Notes under the pieces: model-generated
Databases searched by the model: none
What the model was told of the DNA's origin: nothing
Seen by the model: the letters and a program-made list of their open reading frames with translations, nothing else
Source: CAZSXU01 sp964610505
Lineage (GTDB): Bacteria > Arandabacterota > Arandabacteria > JAGLYR01
Direction: 5' to 3'
Assembly: GCA_964610505.1 (NCBI GenBank)
Contig: CAZSXU010000016.1
Span: forward strand, 32,824 to 96,823
Length of the DNA stretch: 64,000 bases
Made by a program: the position numbers and the translations under genes
Shown here: positions 16,192 through 24,734 of the stretch, piece after piece
How the letters are laid out: each line of letters begins with the position of its first letter
How positions within the stretch are numbered: the first letter of the stretch is position 1

Positions 16192-17229
16192 CTAGAACCT
16201 CAAGCCAATAGAGAGCCGGTCGATCCGGCCCAGGTATTCGCCTTCCGTATAGGCGTAGTCGACGGTGCCGTGGGCGGAGCCCAGGCTCGCCATCAGCCCG
16301 ACCCCTGCCGAAAAATTGAGCTCGTCGGCGTTCGAATCATAGCCCGCTCGAAGAGCGAGGGTCTGGTGAATCCACAGCTCGCCTCCGTAGAGAATCGTCT
16401 CCACGTTGTCCGCAGGGTGATTCATCTCCAGAATCGTCGTCAGCCGCCAACCGGGCCTCTGGATCGGGTCTACGGCGATCCCGGCCTTGAAAGTCGTCGG
16501 GGGAGCGAAACTCTCGTATGCGATCGGTCCCTCGGTCCCACTGTCCCGGGAACTCCGGTAGTGGCCGTCCGGGCGGAGTTCCGGCCCGAAGTTGAGGAGC
16601 GCCACCCCGAGCCGCAGACTCCCGTATCCCACGTCGTACCAGGTGCCGGCGTCGAGGAGCCACGAACTCATCGTGGGCCCCCCGATTTCCGTGCCCAAGC
16701 TTTCCCGGATGTACTTGAGCGTCAGCCCTCCGGAGAATTTGTCCGTGAATCGCTTCGCAAAGCTCACGCCGGCCACCCAGTCGCTGAAGGTGAAGTTGCG
16801 TCCGGTTCCGTCCGGATGGTACTCGGTGGTTTCTTCCATCTCCGTGCTCAGGGTCCCGAATTGAAAGCCCACGGTTCCGTCCAGCATGGCCACGGGATAG
16901 GCCAGGCACAGGTGCGAATACGAAATGTCGGCCGGCCAATCGATCAGCGAGAAATTGGCCTGGCGATCCTGGACCCGGATCAGCCCCGCCGGGTTCCACT
17001 GCGTGGCGGTCGCGTCGTCGACAATGCAGACAAAGGCCCCGCCGACTCCGGCCCCACGCGCTCCGGCGCCAATCTCGAGAAAGGACGCCGTGGAAGTTCC
17101 CACCCGCTGACCGCCCAGATCGGTTTGCGCCGTCGCCGTCGCCGCGAGGATCGACAGACACAGCGCCGTCAAGAGCGGGACCACTCCCCAGATGATTCCA
17201 GATTCCTTTCTCATCGAAATTGCGCTCAC
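16192..17229 (-). CDS. PorV/PorQ (UPF0164) family outer-membrane protein
   Basis: The mature N-terminus carries the family signature: FLEIGAGARGAGVGGAFV, then DDATATQWNPAGL. About fourteen amphipathic strands follow and the protein ends IDRLSIGLRF with a terminal Phe, as in barrels inserted by Bam. PorV-type proteins are FadL-like barrels; in type IX secretion PorV shuttles cargo carrying C-terminal sorting domains, while other members have unknown roles. I chose GTG 17229, behind GGGAG, over GTG 17256; ATG 17214 is a third option. It lies 70 nt after the TonB-dependent receptor and 14 nt before the propeller lipoprotein. A sorted protein in the same operon makes a cargo-handling role plausible. 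Confidence 0.9.
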   Translation of the reverse strand: MSAISMRKESGIIWGVVPLLTALCLSILAATATAQTDLGGQRVGTSTASFLEIGAGARGAGVGGAFVCIVDDATATQWNPAGLIRVQDRQANFSLIDWPADISYSHLCLAYPVAMLDGTVGFQFGTLSTEMEETTEYHPDGTGRNFTFSDWVAGVSFAKRFTDKFSGGLTLKYIRESLGTEIGGPTMSSWLLDAGTWYDVGYGSLRLGVALLNFGPELRPDGHYRSSRDSGTEGPIAYESFAPPTTFKAGIAVDPIQRPGWRLTTILEMNHPADNVETILYGGELWIHQTLALRAGYDSNADELNFSAGVGLMASLGSAHGTVDYAYTEGEYLGRIDRLSIGLRF

Positions 17230-17299
17230 CGCCACACTCTCCCTGTCGTTGTCCACGTTTGCCGTCCCGTTCCCGGGGGCAAGCCGCCGGTACCCACGG

Positions 17300-20170
17300 T
17301 TACCAGTTAATCACCAGACCCAGGCGCCCGCCGCGGGGTGTGCCTAGGTTCGAAGGATTGCTCATCGATGCAATCGTATAGTCAATAAACTCCGGGTCGA
17401 TACGGTCCCAGGAGTACGAACCTACGCCCAGTTCGTACGGTTTGCCCGTCTCGTAGTCAAACCGTCGTACCGCCCTGCGGTTGAACAGGTTCTTCACCTC
17501 GAGAAACACCTTTGCACTGTTCCGCCCGATTTTGAATCGCTTGTCCAGGCGGACGTTGATGATATCGTCGTGCGGGCCGTTCTCCGCGTTGTCCTCCCCG
17601 ATCTTGAGCTCGTCCCGATAGCGCGTATAGGCTTTCCCGGACTGCAGCATCCACTGGATGTGGCAACCGAAATCTCTCGGGAGACCCAGGCCGAAAATCG
17701 ACGGAGGCGTGCCCGTCGCCGGGGTCCGGAAGTCCACGTTCACGTTCAACTTGTGCGGCCGGTTCCACCAGAGGTACGCTTCGGCCAGAGGGGGCTCGTA
17801 CGTACCGATGGATCCCCCGACTTCCTCGATGAGTTTCGCCTCGTTCGGATCCGAGCTCTTCCCCGTGGCGATCGAATACGTGTAGCTGATGGAACCCGAG
17901 AGGTACCGAGAACGCTTTTTCTTGATCTCGATCTCCACGCCCCGGGAACGGGCGAAGTCTACGTTCCGGTAGATCATAAACGACCCGACGCCCAGTACCG
18001 AAAACGACGTGGACGACGGGTAGTCGTAGATGTCCTTGTAGAAAAGCGTCAGGTCGGCCGCCACAGTCTGCGTGAACTGGTGCCGAGCTCCCAGCTCGTA
18101 CTGGACGGAAATCTCGGGGTTCAGGTTCGGATTCCCGATGAGGGGGAAGTCTTCCGCCGAGACGGAGCTCAGCTTCGAGTACACCCAGATGTAGCTGGGC
18201 CACTGCGAGAAATGGCCGTAGTTGAAAAACAGATTGTCCCTGTCGGTGATGGGATGGGAGATGCCGATTCGGGGACTGAGATGCCCCTTGAAGCGGTGCC
18301 CGAAGATGTCGTTCGTATCGTCCCAGTAGCCCTGCCGGATGCCCGGCGCGATCCAGCCGCGGGTCGTGTCCTCCACGGCGTCGGTTACCTGCTCCGAGGG
18401 GAACCAGAAGTCGTACCGGAATCCGATGGTTCCGATCAGGCCCTCGAAGTCGAACTTGTCGCGAACGTACAAGGCGCCCGTGGCGGGCCAGATATGGAAG
18501 ATGTCGTGGAAATAACCCAGGCTGCTCTGCCGGAGCTCGAGGCGCTCTTCGTCCGTCAGTTCCTGTCCGAATCCGATGTCGGGGGTGTAGTAGGGATCCT
18601 GAATGATGACGTATTGGATATTCTGGGTCGCGGCTTCGAAACCGGTTTTCAGCTGGTGATGGGGCGGGAACTGCCGGGTCACATCCCAGTCCAGCGACCA
18701 CGTCTCCGACCAGCGATCGTGCCACGTGTCCCCGTCGCCCGAGTCGTAGAAGTAGGGCGTGTCGTTCTCGAGCCCGCGGTTGTCCATGGGCTCCTCATAC
18801 TCCCACCAGAGTTTGCCGGCAACGTCCTCGTGGACCGCCTGGAAGAACCGGGTCAGGGTCCACCGTTGGATCATGTTGGCGGACATCGTGTGGGTCCAGG
18901 TCAGGGCCAGGCTGTTGGCGTCGTGGGTCGAGGTCGGATAGTGGTCGAGGCGCCGGCTCCAGGACCACGGGTAGCGGGACTGTTCCCGCTGGATGTCATA
19001 CGGGTTGGACTGGAAGAAGCTCTGGCTGATGGACAGGGACTTCGTTGCCGTGAAGCTCAACTTGTGGTTCGACGACTGCCAGACGATCTTCCCGATGGCC
19101 TTGTAGTCGTTCTGCTGTCTCGGGGAGAGGCCATTGTAGCTCCAGTTCATACCGAGGAAAGAATCCTCGTACCCGGATTCCGGGCTCTTCCCCAGGTCGG
19201 AGATGGAGGGAAGGTAGGTGTCCGTCATATAGGAAGTGAACTGGCCGAAATAGGTGAAGTGTCCCGGCATGCGGAGACCCATCTTGCGGAGAAGACGGGA
19301 AACGCCCGGGTCGGGCCCGCTGAGGGTGACTTCAACCTCGTCGGTGTTGAGACCCTCGGGACCTGTATCGAAGAGGGGATTGTGGTCCACGGAGTAATAG
19401 ACGCTTCCGCCATGGTCCGCGCCTCCCTCCTTGAGGGTGACCTCGACCACACCGGACATGGCCTGGCCGTATTCGGCGTCGAATCCGCCCGTGATCACGT
19501 TCATCTCCGCCACGGAGCGGGGGCTCACGCTGCTCAGGAGCGGAGAGCCCGAGATGGCGTCCCTCATCTTGATGCCGTCGACGATATAGAGGGTTTCATC
19601 GGCGCGGCCGCCGCGGATGTGGATCTCGTCGTCGGTTTCGACGACACCCGCCTGCAGCCCTACGACGTCCTGCAGGTCCACGACCGGCATGTTCTCGAGT
19701 TCTTCCGCCCGGAGCCGCCGCATGGTCGCTGGATTCTCGACCTCCACCATCGGGCGTTCACCGGTCGTAACGACCTCGTCCAGCGTCATGACCGTCGTCT
19801 CGAGAAGCTCGATGTCTACGACGGAGGTCTTGAATGATCCGACGACGACGCCTTCGACGCTTTGAGGTTCGTACCCCATGTAGGTGGCTTGCAGAGAGTG
19901 CGTCCCCACGGGGACGTTCGTGATGAAGTAGCTTCCGTCGATTCGGGACATGGCGCCCCGGCCCGTGCCCACCACCAAGACGTTGGCAAAGGCCAGGGGC
20001 TCCTTCGTCTTGCCGTCGAGGACCTTGCCCGAGATGTTGCCCGTGTCCTCAGCCAGAGCCGCTCCGCCGGCCGGGCCCAGCACTGCGATCCCGACCGTCG
20101 CGACGACGAGGAACAACCGCCCCCATGCGTCCAATCCACTCCGCCGTCCTGCACATCCGCCATTGCCCAC
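17300..20170 (-). CDS. TonB-dependent receptor with N-terminal carboxypeptidase-regulatory-like domain
   Basis: I read 956 residues from GTG 20170, which has GGAGG at 9-nt spacing and gives a signal peptide ending in AALAED; the frame stays open to 20425. Residues about 45-125 are a carboxypeptidase-D-like domain (ISGKVLDGKTKEPL, DGSYFITNVPVGTH). The plug follows (LRAEELENMPVVDLQD, IHIRGGRADETLYIVDG, GFDAEYGQAMSGVVEV), then a 22-strand-type barrel ending RGGRLGLVINW. Such receptors import large or scarce ligands using TonB energy. There is no SusD partner; the operon continues with a PorV-like protein, a propeller lipoprotein and a sorted secreted protein. The ligand is unknown. Confidence 0.93.
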   Translation of the reverse strand: MGNGGCAGRRSGLDAWGRLFLVVATVGIAVLGPAGGAALAEDTGNISGKVLDGKTKEPLAFANVLVVGTGRGAMSRIDGSYFITNVPVGTHSLQATYMGYEPQSVEGVVVGSFKTSVVDIELLETTVMTLDEVVTTGERPMVEVENPATMRRLRAEELENMPVVDLQDVVGLQAGVVETDDEIHIRGGRADETLYIVDGIKMRDAISGSPLLSSVSPRSVAEMNVITGGFDAEYGQAMSGVVEVTLKEGGADHGGSVYYSVDHNPLFDTGPEGLNTDEVEVTLSGPDPGVSRLLRKMGLRMPGHFTYFGQFTSYMTDTYLPSISDLGKSPESGYEDSFLGMNWSYNGLSPRQQNDYKAIGKIVWQSSNHKLSFTATKSLSISQSFFQSNPYDIQREQSRYPWSWSRRLDHYPTSTHDANSLALTWTHTMSANMIQRWTLTRFFQAVHEDVAGKLWWEYEEPMDNRGLENDTPYFYDSGDGDTWHDRWSETWSLDWDVTRQFPPHHQLKTGFEAATQNIQYVIIQDPYYTPDIGFGQELTDEERLELRQSSLGYFHDIFHIWPATGALYVRDKFDFEGLIGTIGFRYDFWFPSEQVTDAVEDTTRGWIAPGIRQGYWDDTNDIFGHRFKGHLSPRIGISHPITDRDNLFFNYGHFSQWPSYIWVYSKLSSVSAEDFPLIGNPNLNPEISVQYELGARHQFTQTVAADLTLFYKDIYDYPSSTSFSVLGVGSFMIYRNVDFARSRGVEIEIKKKRSRYLSGSISYTYSIATGKSSDPNEAKLIEEVGGSIGTYEPPLAEAYLWWNRPHKLNVNVDFRTPATGTPPSIFGLGLPRDFGCHIQWMLQSGKAYTRYRDELKIGEDNAENGPHDDIINVRLDKRFKIGRNSAKVFLEVKNLFNRRAVRRFDYETGKPYELGVGSYSWDRIDPEFIDYTIASMSNPSNLGTPRGGRLGLVINW

Positions 20171-20668
20171 GCCAGCCAACCTCCGCACCAACATCGCCCA
20201 GACCGGAGAAAACACTCTACACATCACGCGAGTCCGCCGGTCGCCTGTAGTACCTTCGAGTCCTGCATTCTGAACACAGATGACACTTCGAGAAAGGCGG
20301 GCAAGAGGAACCGGAGCAACGCGCGGCCCGGGAAAGCCAATGTCCCGGAGATATGCAGGCCGCCGATCGCTCTGCGAACCCTGCCGCTCTCCTCCTTGTA
20401 AAGATTGCGTTCCACCCGTGTGCACTCGTGCGTTTACTCCGCGATTGCGAGTCCGGAGTCACCGGGAGTGCTTGGATGGGACTGGGTTACCGCGAAGTTG
20501 AGAACGGCGGGGTTTCCCCGACGGTACTCTCGTTCGCTGTTATCGGCGGGACTCGAGAGGCCGGCCCGGGGGCGAATCGGTGGAAAAGCATGAATCCCGA
20601 TACGCCCTCGAGGATTGCTGATGCGTTTGCATCCAGCCGTGCCTCCAAAGTCCTACCACACTCTCCCA
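20171..20668 (-). other. About 500-nt untranslated leader of the TonB-receptor operon
   Basis: This lies between the predicted transcription start and the chosen receptor start. It holds a CGGGG-aaa-CCCCG hairpin near 20508-20520 and a good but unused AAGGAGGAG site near 20392-20400. I found no cobalamin-riboswitch core and no convincing separate gene. Part could be coding if the receptor starts upstream of 20170. Confidence 0.4.
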
Positions 20669-20674
20669 ACACAG

Positions 20675-20703
20675 ATTATACCTCAGCGAGGGACCGGAGT
20701 CAA
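20675..20703 (-). promoter_or_regulatory. Strong predicted sigma70-type promoter of the TonB-receptor operon
   Basis: On the minus strand TTGACT (20703-20698), 17 nt, then a perfect TATAAT (20680-20675). Confidence 0.65.
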
Positions 20704-21389
20704 GCGCTAACTCCTTGGCTGATTGTCAGTAACAATGGGTTCGGGAGTTCTCCTCACAGAGGCCGAGGATCTCCCCACATCACAGAAGGAACCCATTTCG
20801 CCCGAAGGTCATAATTGTTTGTATTGCAGCGTGTTGCGGCGTAAACGCTCGTTTTTTGGCCGCCTGAGTTTGCATGAGCCGAACCCGTCTCGTCCGAGAG
20901 AACATCCGGCTGTTCACTCGAGTCTCGCCCCGACGATCCGGCGATGCCTGAGTCCGGCTGGCTTCGTGAGGAGCCGGCCCGCATGTCCCACCCGACAGAA
21001 GGATCAAGATCACGTGAGACATGCGGGCGAAGAAGGAAACGTGGCCACTGATCGGGTCCCGAGTCTGAGAACCGGGACCCTACCCGGGGTTCTCACCCGG
21101 GCTTTCCCTCCGATAACGACAATCCCGCCCACCCGGTACAAGATGCTACTCGGAATCCCCAGCCGCTGTCAACAGAAAAGACCCGGCCCGCGTGTCCCGC
21201 CCCGGCTCCCGGCCTGAAGCAAGGGCTCGACGGTGCGAGGGGATGCGACCCAAACCACAGAAAGAGATTGGACCCCCGGGGCGGATCTGGTATTCTCTCG
21301 ACGACATTCCGTTTGCATGAGGGACTTGGCCCCGTCCAATCCGGTTCTCGGACCGATTCGGTGGGACGGGTCGGGGAAAGGATGCAGGT
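20704..21389. other. Intergenic region with hairpins, no supported gene
   Basis: Open frames here have no ribosome site, no domain and poor composition. Visible structure includes CCCGCATGTC (20978-20987) paired with GACATGCGGG (21018-21027), and a cluster of overlapping stems at 21054-21101 listed separately. A weak promoter-like pair (TTGGAC 21268-21273, TATTCT 21291-21296, 17 nt apart) may serve the gene at 21390. Confidence 0.45.
21054..21101. promoter_or_regulatory. Overlapping, mutually exclusive hairpins
   Basis: GGGTCCCG (21054-21061) pairs with CGGGACCC (21073-21080). GAGAACC (21067-21073) pairs with GGTTCTC (21088-21094). CCCGGG at 21083 pairs with CCCGGG ending at 21101. The first two cannot form together. 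The layout is like an attenuator but no leader peptide is seen. Confidence 0.35.
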
Positions 21390-22142
21390 ATGGCGAAGGA
21401 TATCTTTGACATCATTATCTTGAACGGTCGCCCGGCCGCGGGCAAGTCCGAGGTCATCGACTATCTCAAGAGCGTTCCGGTGGAGGAACGCATTCGGCGG
21501 TTCCACATCGGGAATTTCGAAGAGATCGACGACTTCCCGATTCTCTGGGAACGCTTCGAGGACGACGATCTCTACGAACAACATGGGAAGCCCCGGCTCA
21601 TCTCGGATACCTCTTTCGAGTACGAGGGCAAGACATACGAGGGCTATACGTTTAAGGATCTTTTCTTCTGGCATTTCCTGATCCTGAAGCTCAACCTCTT
21701 CTACTCCAAGAAACTTCGAGACGACCCCACGTACCACGACCACACGACGGCGATCCTTGAGTTCTCCCGGGGTGCGCAACATGGTGGATTCGGCGAAGCA
21801 TACGAGTATCTCGCCGACGAGATTCTGTCCAAGGCCTGCACAATGTACATCAAGGTGAGTTGGGACGAATCGCTGAGGAAGAACCGCCGCAGGTACAACC
21901 CGGACCGGCCGGACAGCATCCTCGAGCACGCGCTGGAGGACAAGAAGATCGAATTTCTCTACAAGGCATCCGACTGGGAGGAGTTTTCCTCCGGGGATCC
22001 CGACTGGCTCCGGGTGAAGGACCACCGGGTACCCTACGCCATCTTCGACAACGAGCCCGAGAAGACGGACAAGCCTGAGATCCTGGGGAAGCACCTGGAA
22101 GAGGTGTGTGGGAAACTGTGGAAGCTCAGGCAGACACGGTAA
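21390..22142 (+). CDS. Conserved P-loop protein of unknown function
   Basis: The 250-residue cytosolic protein has a Walker A motif at about residues 13-20 (GRPAAGKSE). Later segments include EEIDDFPILWERFEDDDLYEQ, FFWHFLILKLNLFYSKKL and ILEFSRGAQHGGF, the last a possible catalytic-lid region. A KNRRRYNPDRPDSILEH stretch near 165 is rich in Arg, as in phosphate-handling lids. The architecture suggests a small-molecule kinase, but I do not recognise the family. The start is ATG 21390 behind AAAGGATG. The nearest gene downstream is an organophosphate-type transporter 122 nt away, so the two may belong together, for instance transport and phosphorylation, though this is only context. Confidence 0.85.
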   Translation: MAKDIFDIIILNGRPAAGKSEVIDYLKSVPVEERIRRFHIGNFEEIDDFPILWERFEDDDLYEQHGKPRLISDTSFEYEGKTYEGYTFKDLFFWHFLILKLNLFYSKKLRDDPTYHDHTTAILEFSRGAQHGGFGEAYEYLADEILSKACTMYIKVSWDESLRKNRRRYNPDRPDSILEHALEDKKIEFLYKASDWEEFSSGDPDWLRVKDHRVPYAIFDNEPEKTDKPEILGKHLEEVCGKLWKLRQTR

Positions 22143-22264
22143 CCCGCAGGGAGTACACCGTCCCGGTCGCGTGGTCGTCGGGAAGCAGAACGCAGCGTGA
22201 CATCGAGGTATTGCGCGGTGTGGGTGGCTGCAGGGCGCACCTGTTTTCGGAGAGGAGATTCTAA

Positions 22265-23692
22265 GTGATCAACATTTTGGTCCTCCTGGGTATCATCCTC
22301 GCGGTCGTTTTCTTCACTCGAGCGTCGGGAAACCCCATGAACCATTCCGGCGCCTTCATGCGCCGGAGGATCATCAACTGGGTGCCCCTCGGAGTCACAT
22401 ACGCCCTGCTCTACATGGGCCGGTACAATCTGACGATTGCGAAGATCGCCTTCGGCGAGCACATGAGCAAAGCGGACTTCGGCACGATCTTCGCCGTCGG
22501 GACGATCACCTACGCGTTTGCCTTCGTGATCAACGGCCCGTTGACCGACAAGATCGGCGGGCGACGCGCCATGCTCATCTCGGCCGGGGGAGCGGGGATC
22601 GCCAATGGGCTGATGGGACTGTTCACCTATTTCAGTTCGGGCTCCCACCTGATTCTGGTCTTCAGTCTTCTCTACGCGCTCAATATGTATTTCCAGAGCT
22701 TCGGCGCGGTCAGCATCGTCAAGGTCAACAGCCACTGGTTCCACGTGCGGGAGCGGGGGATGTTCGGAGGGATCTTCGGGATTCTGATCTCGACCGGCAT
22801 CTTCTTCGCCTTCCAGGTGGGCCAGTTCATCGTCGATCTTCTCCACACGACCGCGGGTCCCGACGGTGCCGCCGTTGTCTCACCGCCCTACTGGGTGTTC
22901 TGGGTTCCGTCACTGGCCCTCTTCACGTTTGTCGTGATCAACTACTTCCTGGTCTTCGATTCTCCCGGCAAGACGGGCCACGAGGACTTCGACACGGGGG
23001 ATGCCTCCAGCGGTGAGGACGACCAGCCGGACCCGGTCGTCGTCATTCTGAAGAAGGTGGTCACCAATCCCATCGTACTAACCATCGGCGCCATCGAGTT
23101 CTGTACGGGAGTTCTGCGACAGGGCATCATGCACTGGTACCCGATCCTCGCCAAGGATATCGGCTACTACAAGTCCTTCTTTTTGACGCGGAACTGGGGA
23201 GCCATGCTCTTCATCGCCGGCGCCACGGGAGGGATGACGGCGGGCTGGATTTCCGACAAGGTGTTCGGCTCTCGGCGGGGACCCGTTGCCGCTCTTCTGT
23301 ACGGGTTGATGTTTCTCTGTTGCTTCGTGATGATCTTCACCTTGAGCCAACCCTGGGTCCTGGGGTGCTGTGTATTCTTGATCTCGTACTGCGTCATCGG
23401 GACGCACGGAATGCTGTCGGGTACGGCCTCGATGGACTTCGGCGGTCGCAAGAATGTGGGCACGGCCGTGGGGCTGATCGACGGGCTCGTGTATCTGGGC
23501 ACGGGGCTCCAGTCCATCTGTCTCGGGTTCATTACCGAGAGTGGGCAGGGATGGGATTTCGGCGGATACTTCGGCGGCGCTCAGAAGGGCTGGTCGCTCT
23601 GGCCCGTGTTCCTGGTCCCGTTTTCGCTGATCGGCACCGCTCTGGCCATTCGAATCTGGAAGGCGATTCCTGAGGCCGCGAAGAAGAAGTGA
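22265..23692 (+). CDS. MFS transporter, organophosphate:phosphate antiporter (GlpT/UhpT-like) family
   Basis: The 475-residue protein starts at GTG 22265 behind GGAGAGGAG and has about twelve membrane segments. The family fingerprint is in the first half: NWVPLGVTYALLYMGRYNL, then KADFGTIFAVGTITYAFAF and GPLTDKIGGRRAM, the cytoplasmic loop motif of the major facilitator superfamily. OPA-family members exchange glycerol-3-phosphate, hexose phosphates or phosphoglycerates for phosphate across the inner membrane. An extra hydrophobic helix precedes the usual N-terminus. The central loop is acidic (HEDFDTGDASSGEDDQPD). The substrate cannot be set from sequence. Confidence 0.92.
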   Translation: MINILVLLGIILAVVFFTRASGNPMNHSGAFMRRRIINWVPLGVTYALLYMGRYNLTIAKIAFGEHMSKADFGTIFAVGTITYAFAFVINGPLTDKIGGRRAMLISAGGAGIANGLMGLFTYFSSGSHLILVFSLLYALNMYFQSFGAVSIVKVNSHWFHVRERGMFGGIFGILISTGIFFAFQVGQFIVDLLHTTAGPDGAAVVSPPYWVFWVPSLALFTFVVINYFLVFDSPGKTGHEDFDTGDASSGEDDQPDPVVVILKKVVTNPIVLTIGAIEFCTGVLRQGIMHWYPILAKDIGYYKSFFLTRNWGAMLFIAGATGGMTAGWISDKVFGSRRGPVAALLYGLMFLCCFVMIFTLSQPWVLGCCVFLISYCVIGTHGMLSGTASMDFGGRKNVGTAVGLIDGLVYLGTGLQSICLGFITESGQGWDFGGYFGGAQKGWSLWPVFLVPFSLIGTALAIRIWKAIPEAAKKK

Positions 23693-23715
23693 GAGGCAAG
23701 ATCCTGAAGAGCCTT

Positions 23716-23956
23716 GCCACAGATTTCACAGATTGCACAGATTTGAAACCCTGAGAGGCAATTGCCGGGCCGGTTTCATCACCTGCCCCGGCAACCATGC
23801 AAGGCGATGTCTGGATCACGGCTCTCGCATGGAGCGGGTCGTTTCGAGACAGCCACTCGTGATTGTCATCAGGAACATGGTGGAGCAAGCGCTCGGGATG
23901 CTCCCGGTGAGGCAAGGATTTGCCTCACCGTTTTGGCCGTCTGTGAAATCTGTGGC
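23716..23956. repeat. 241-bp element bounded by perfect 17-bp inverted repeats
   Basis: GCCACAGATTTCACAGA (23716-23732) and its exact reverse complement (23940-23956) bound a non-coding segment. Inside are TTGCCGGG / CCCGGCAA (23762-23769 and 23787-23794) and the terminator hairpin at 23905. No target-site duplication is visible. It may be a small non-autonomous repeat. Confidence 0.6.
23905..23934 (+). terminator. Rho-independent terminator
   Basis: CGGTGAGGCAA and TTGCCTCACCG form a perfect 11-bp stem with loop GGAT, followed by TTTT. It is the best intrinsic terminator in the window and lies about 210 nt after the transporter gene. Confidence 0.75.
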
Positions 23957-23982
23957 CGGCAGTTGGGTTTTGCCCTTATCGC

Positions 23983-24011
23983 TTGATCGAATCATTCCCG
24001 CGGTGTATTCT
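23983..24011 (+). promoter_or_regulatory. Predicted sigma70-type promoter for the deaminase
   Basis: TTGATC (23983-23988), a 17-nt spacer, then TATTCT (24006-24011), 43 nt before the start codon. Confidence 0.45.
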
Positions 24012-24053
24012 GCGGATTCGGAGAGCGGAGGACCGCTGGCGGAGGTGCCGTAG

Positions 24054-24533
24054 GTGAATCCGATGACCCCTGAAGACTACATGAAACTTGCCATCGCAAC
24101 CTGCCGGGAGGGTGTGGAGAAGGGACAGGCTCCCTTTGCGGCCGTGATCGTCAAGGACGGCAAGGTGGTTGCCTCCGCTCATAACACGGTCTGGCGGGAC
24201 AATGATCCTACGGCCCACGGCGAAGTGAACGCCATTCGGGCCGCCTGCAAGGCTCTCGGGACGATCGATCTCGACGGAGCGGACATCTACTCGGTGGGTG
24301 AGCCCTGCCCCATGTGCTTTTCGGCCTGCCACTGGGCGAAGCTGGGGAAGGTGTACTATGGAATTACCATCGCCGACGCCCAGGACCTGGGGTTTCAAGA
24401 ACTGACGATCTCCAATGCCCGAATGAGGGAGGAAGGCGGAAGCCCGCTGGAGATCGTCGGACCGTTTCTTCGGGACGAATGCCTCGAGGTGGCTCGACTC
24501 TGGAAGAAACTCCATGGAGACAAGACGTACTAG
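24054..24533 (+). CDS. Nucleoside/nucleobase deaminase, guanine-deaminase-like
   Basis: The 159-residue protein starts at GTG 24054, with GGAGG eight nt upstream. It has the zinc-dependent cytidine deaminase fold: the catalytic motif HGEVNA at about 61-66 (HAE type) and the zinc cysteines PCPMC at about 84-88. QAPFAAVIVKDGKVV at the N-terminus and HWAKLGKVYYGITIADA after the cysteines fit the GuaD/TadA branch rather than classical Cdd. It hydrolytically removes ammonia from a nucleobase or nucleoside in the cytosol. Thymidine kinase follows 200 nt later, which suggests nucleoside salvage. TadA is less likely because the tRNA-binding C-terminal helix is not evident. Confidence 0.92.
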   Translation: MNPMTPEDYMKLAIATCREGVEKGQAPFAAVIVKDGKVVASAHNTVWRDNDPTAHGEVNAIRAACKALGTIDLDGADIYSVGEPCPMCFSACHWAKLGKVYYGITIADAQDLGFQELTISNARMREEGGSPLEIVGPFLRDECLEVARLWKKLHGDKTY

Positions 24534-24569
24534 CCTGGATGATACGGGCTCGGGTCCGCACCATCCAGG

Positions 24570-24690
24570 CCGAGAAACTGAGAAGCCGAGAAACAGAGAC
24601 ACAGATGCCGGAAAACGGCATTCATAGTAAGGAAGCGCAGCCGACTCTGTTTCGGTCCGTTTCTCTGCTTCTCTATCCAATGCTCTTTGA
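24570..24690. repeat. Imperfect long hairpin built from GAGAAAC words
   Basis: Two tandem words (GCCGAGAAACTGAGAA, GCCGAGAAACAGAGA) are echoed in inverted form by CTCTGTTTCGG and TTTCTCTGCTTCTCTA. ATGCCG-gaaaa-CGGCAT (24605-24621) lies within. It fills the space between the deaminase and thymidine kinase. Confidence 0.45.
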
Positions 24691-24734
24691 CGGCCGGATC
24701 GTGTTCGGTCACTCCATTGACGGGATCTGAACGG

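Noticed and set aside
20171..20668. Cobalamin riboswitch before the TonB receptor
   Set aside because: The B12-box core was looked for on the minus strand and not found.
20723..21217. 164-codon open frame in the 20.7-21.4 kb gap
   Set aside because: No ribosome site, Pro/Arg-rich composition, and it crosses several hairpins.
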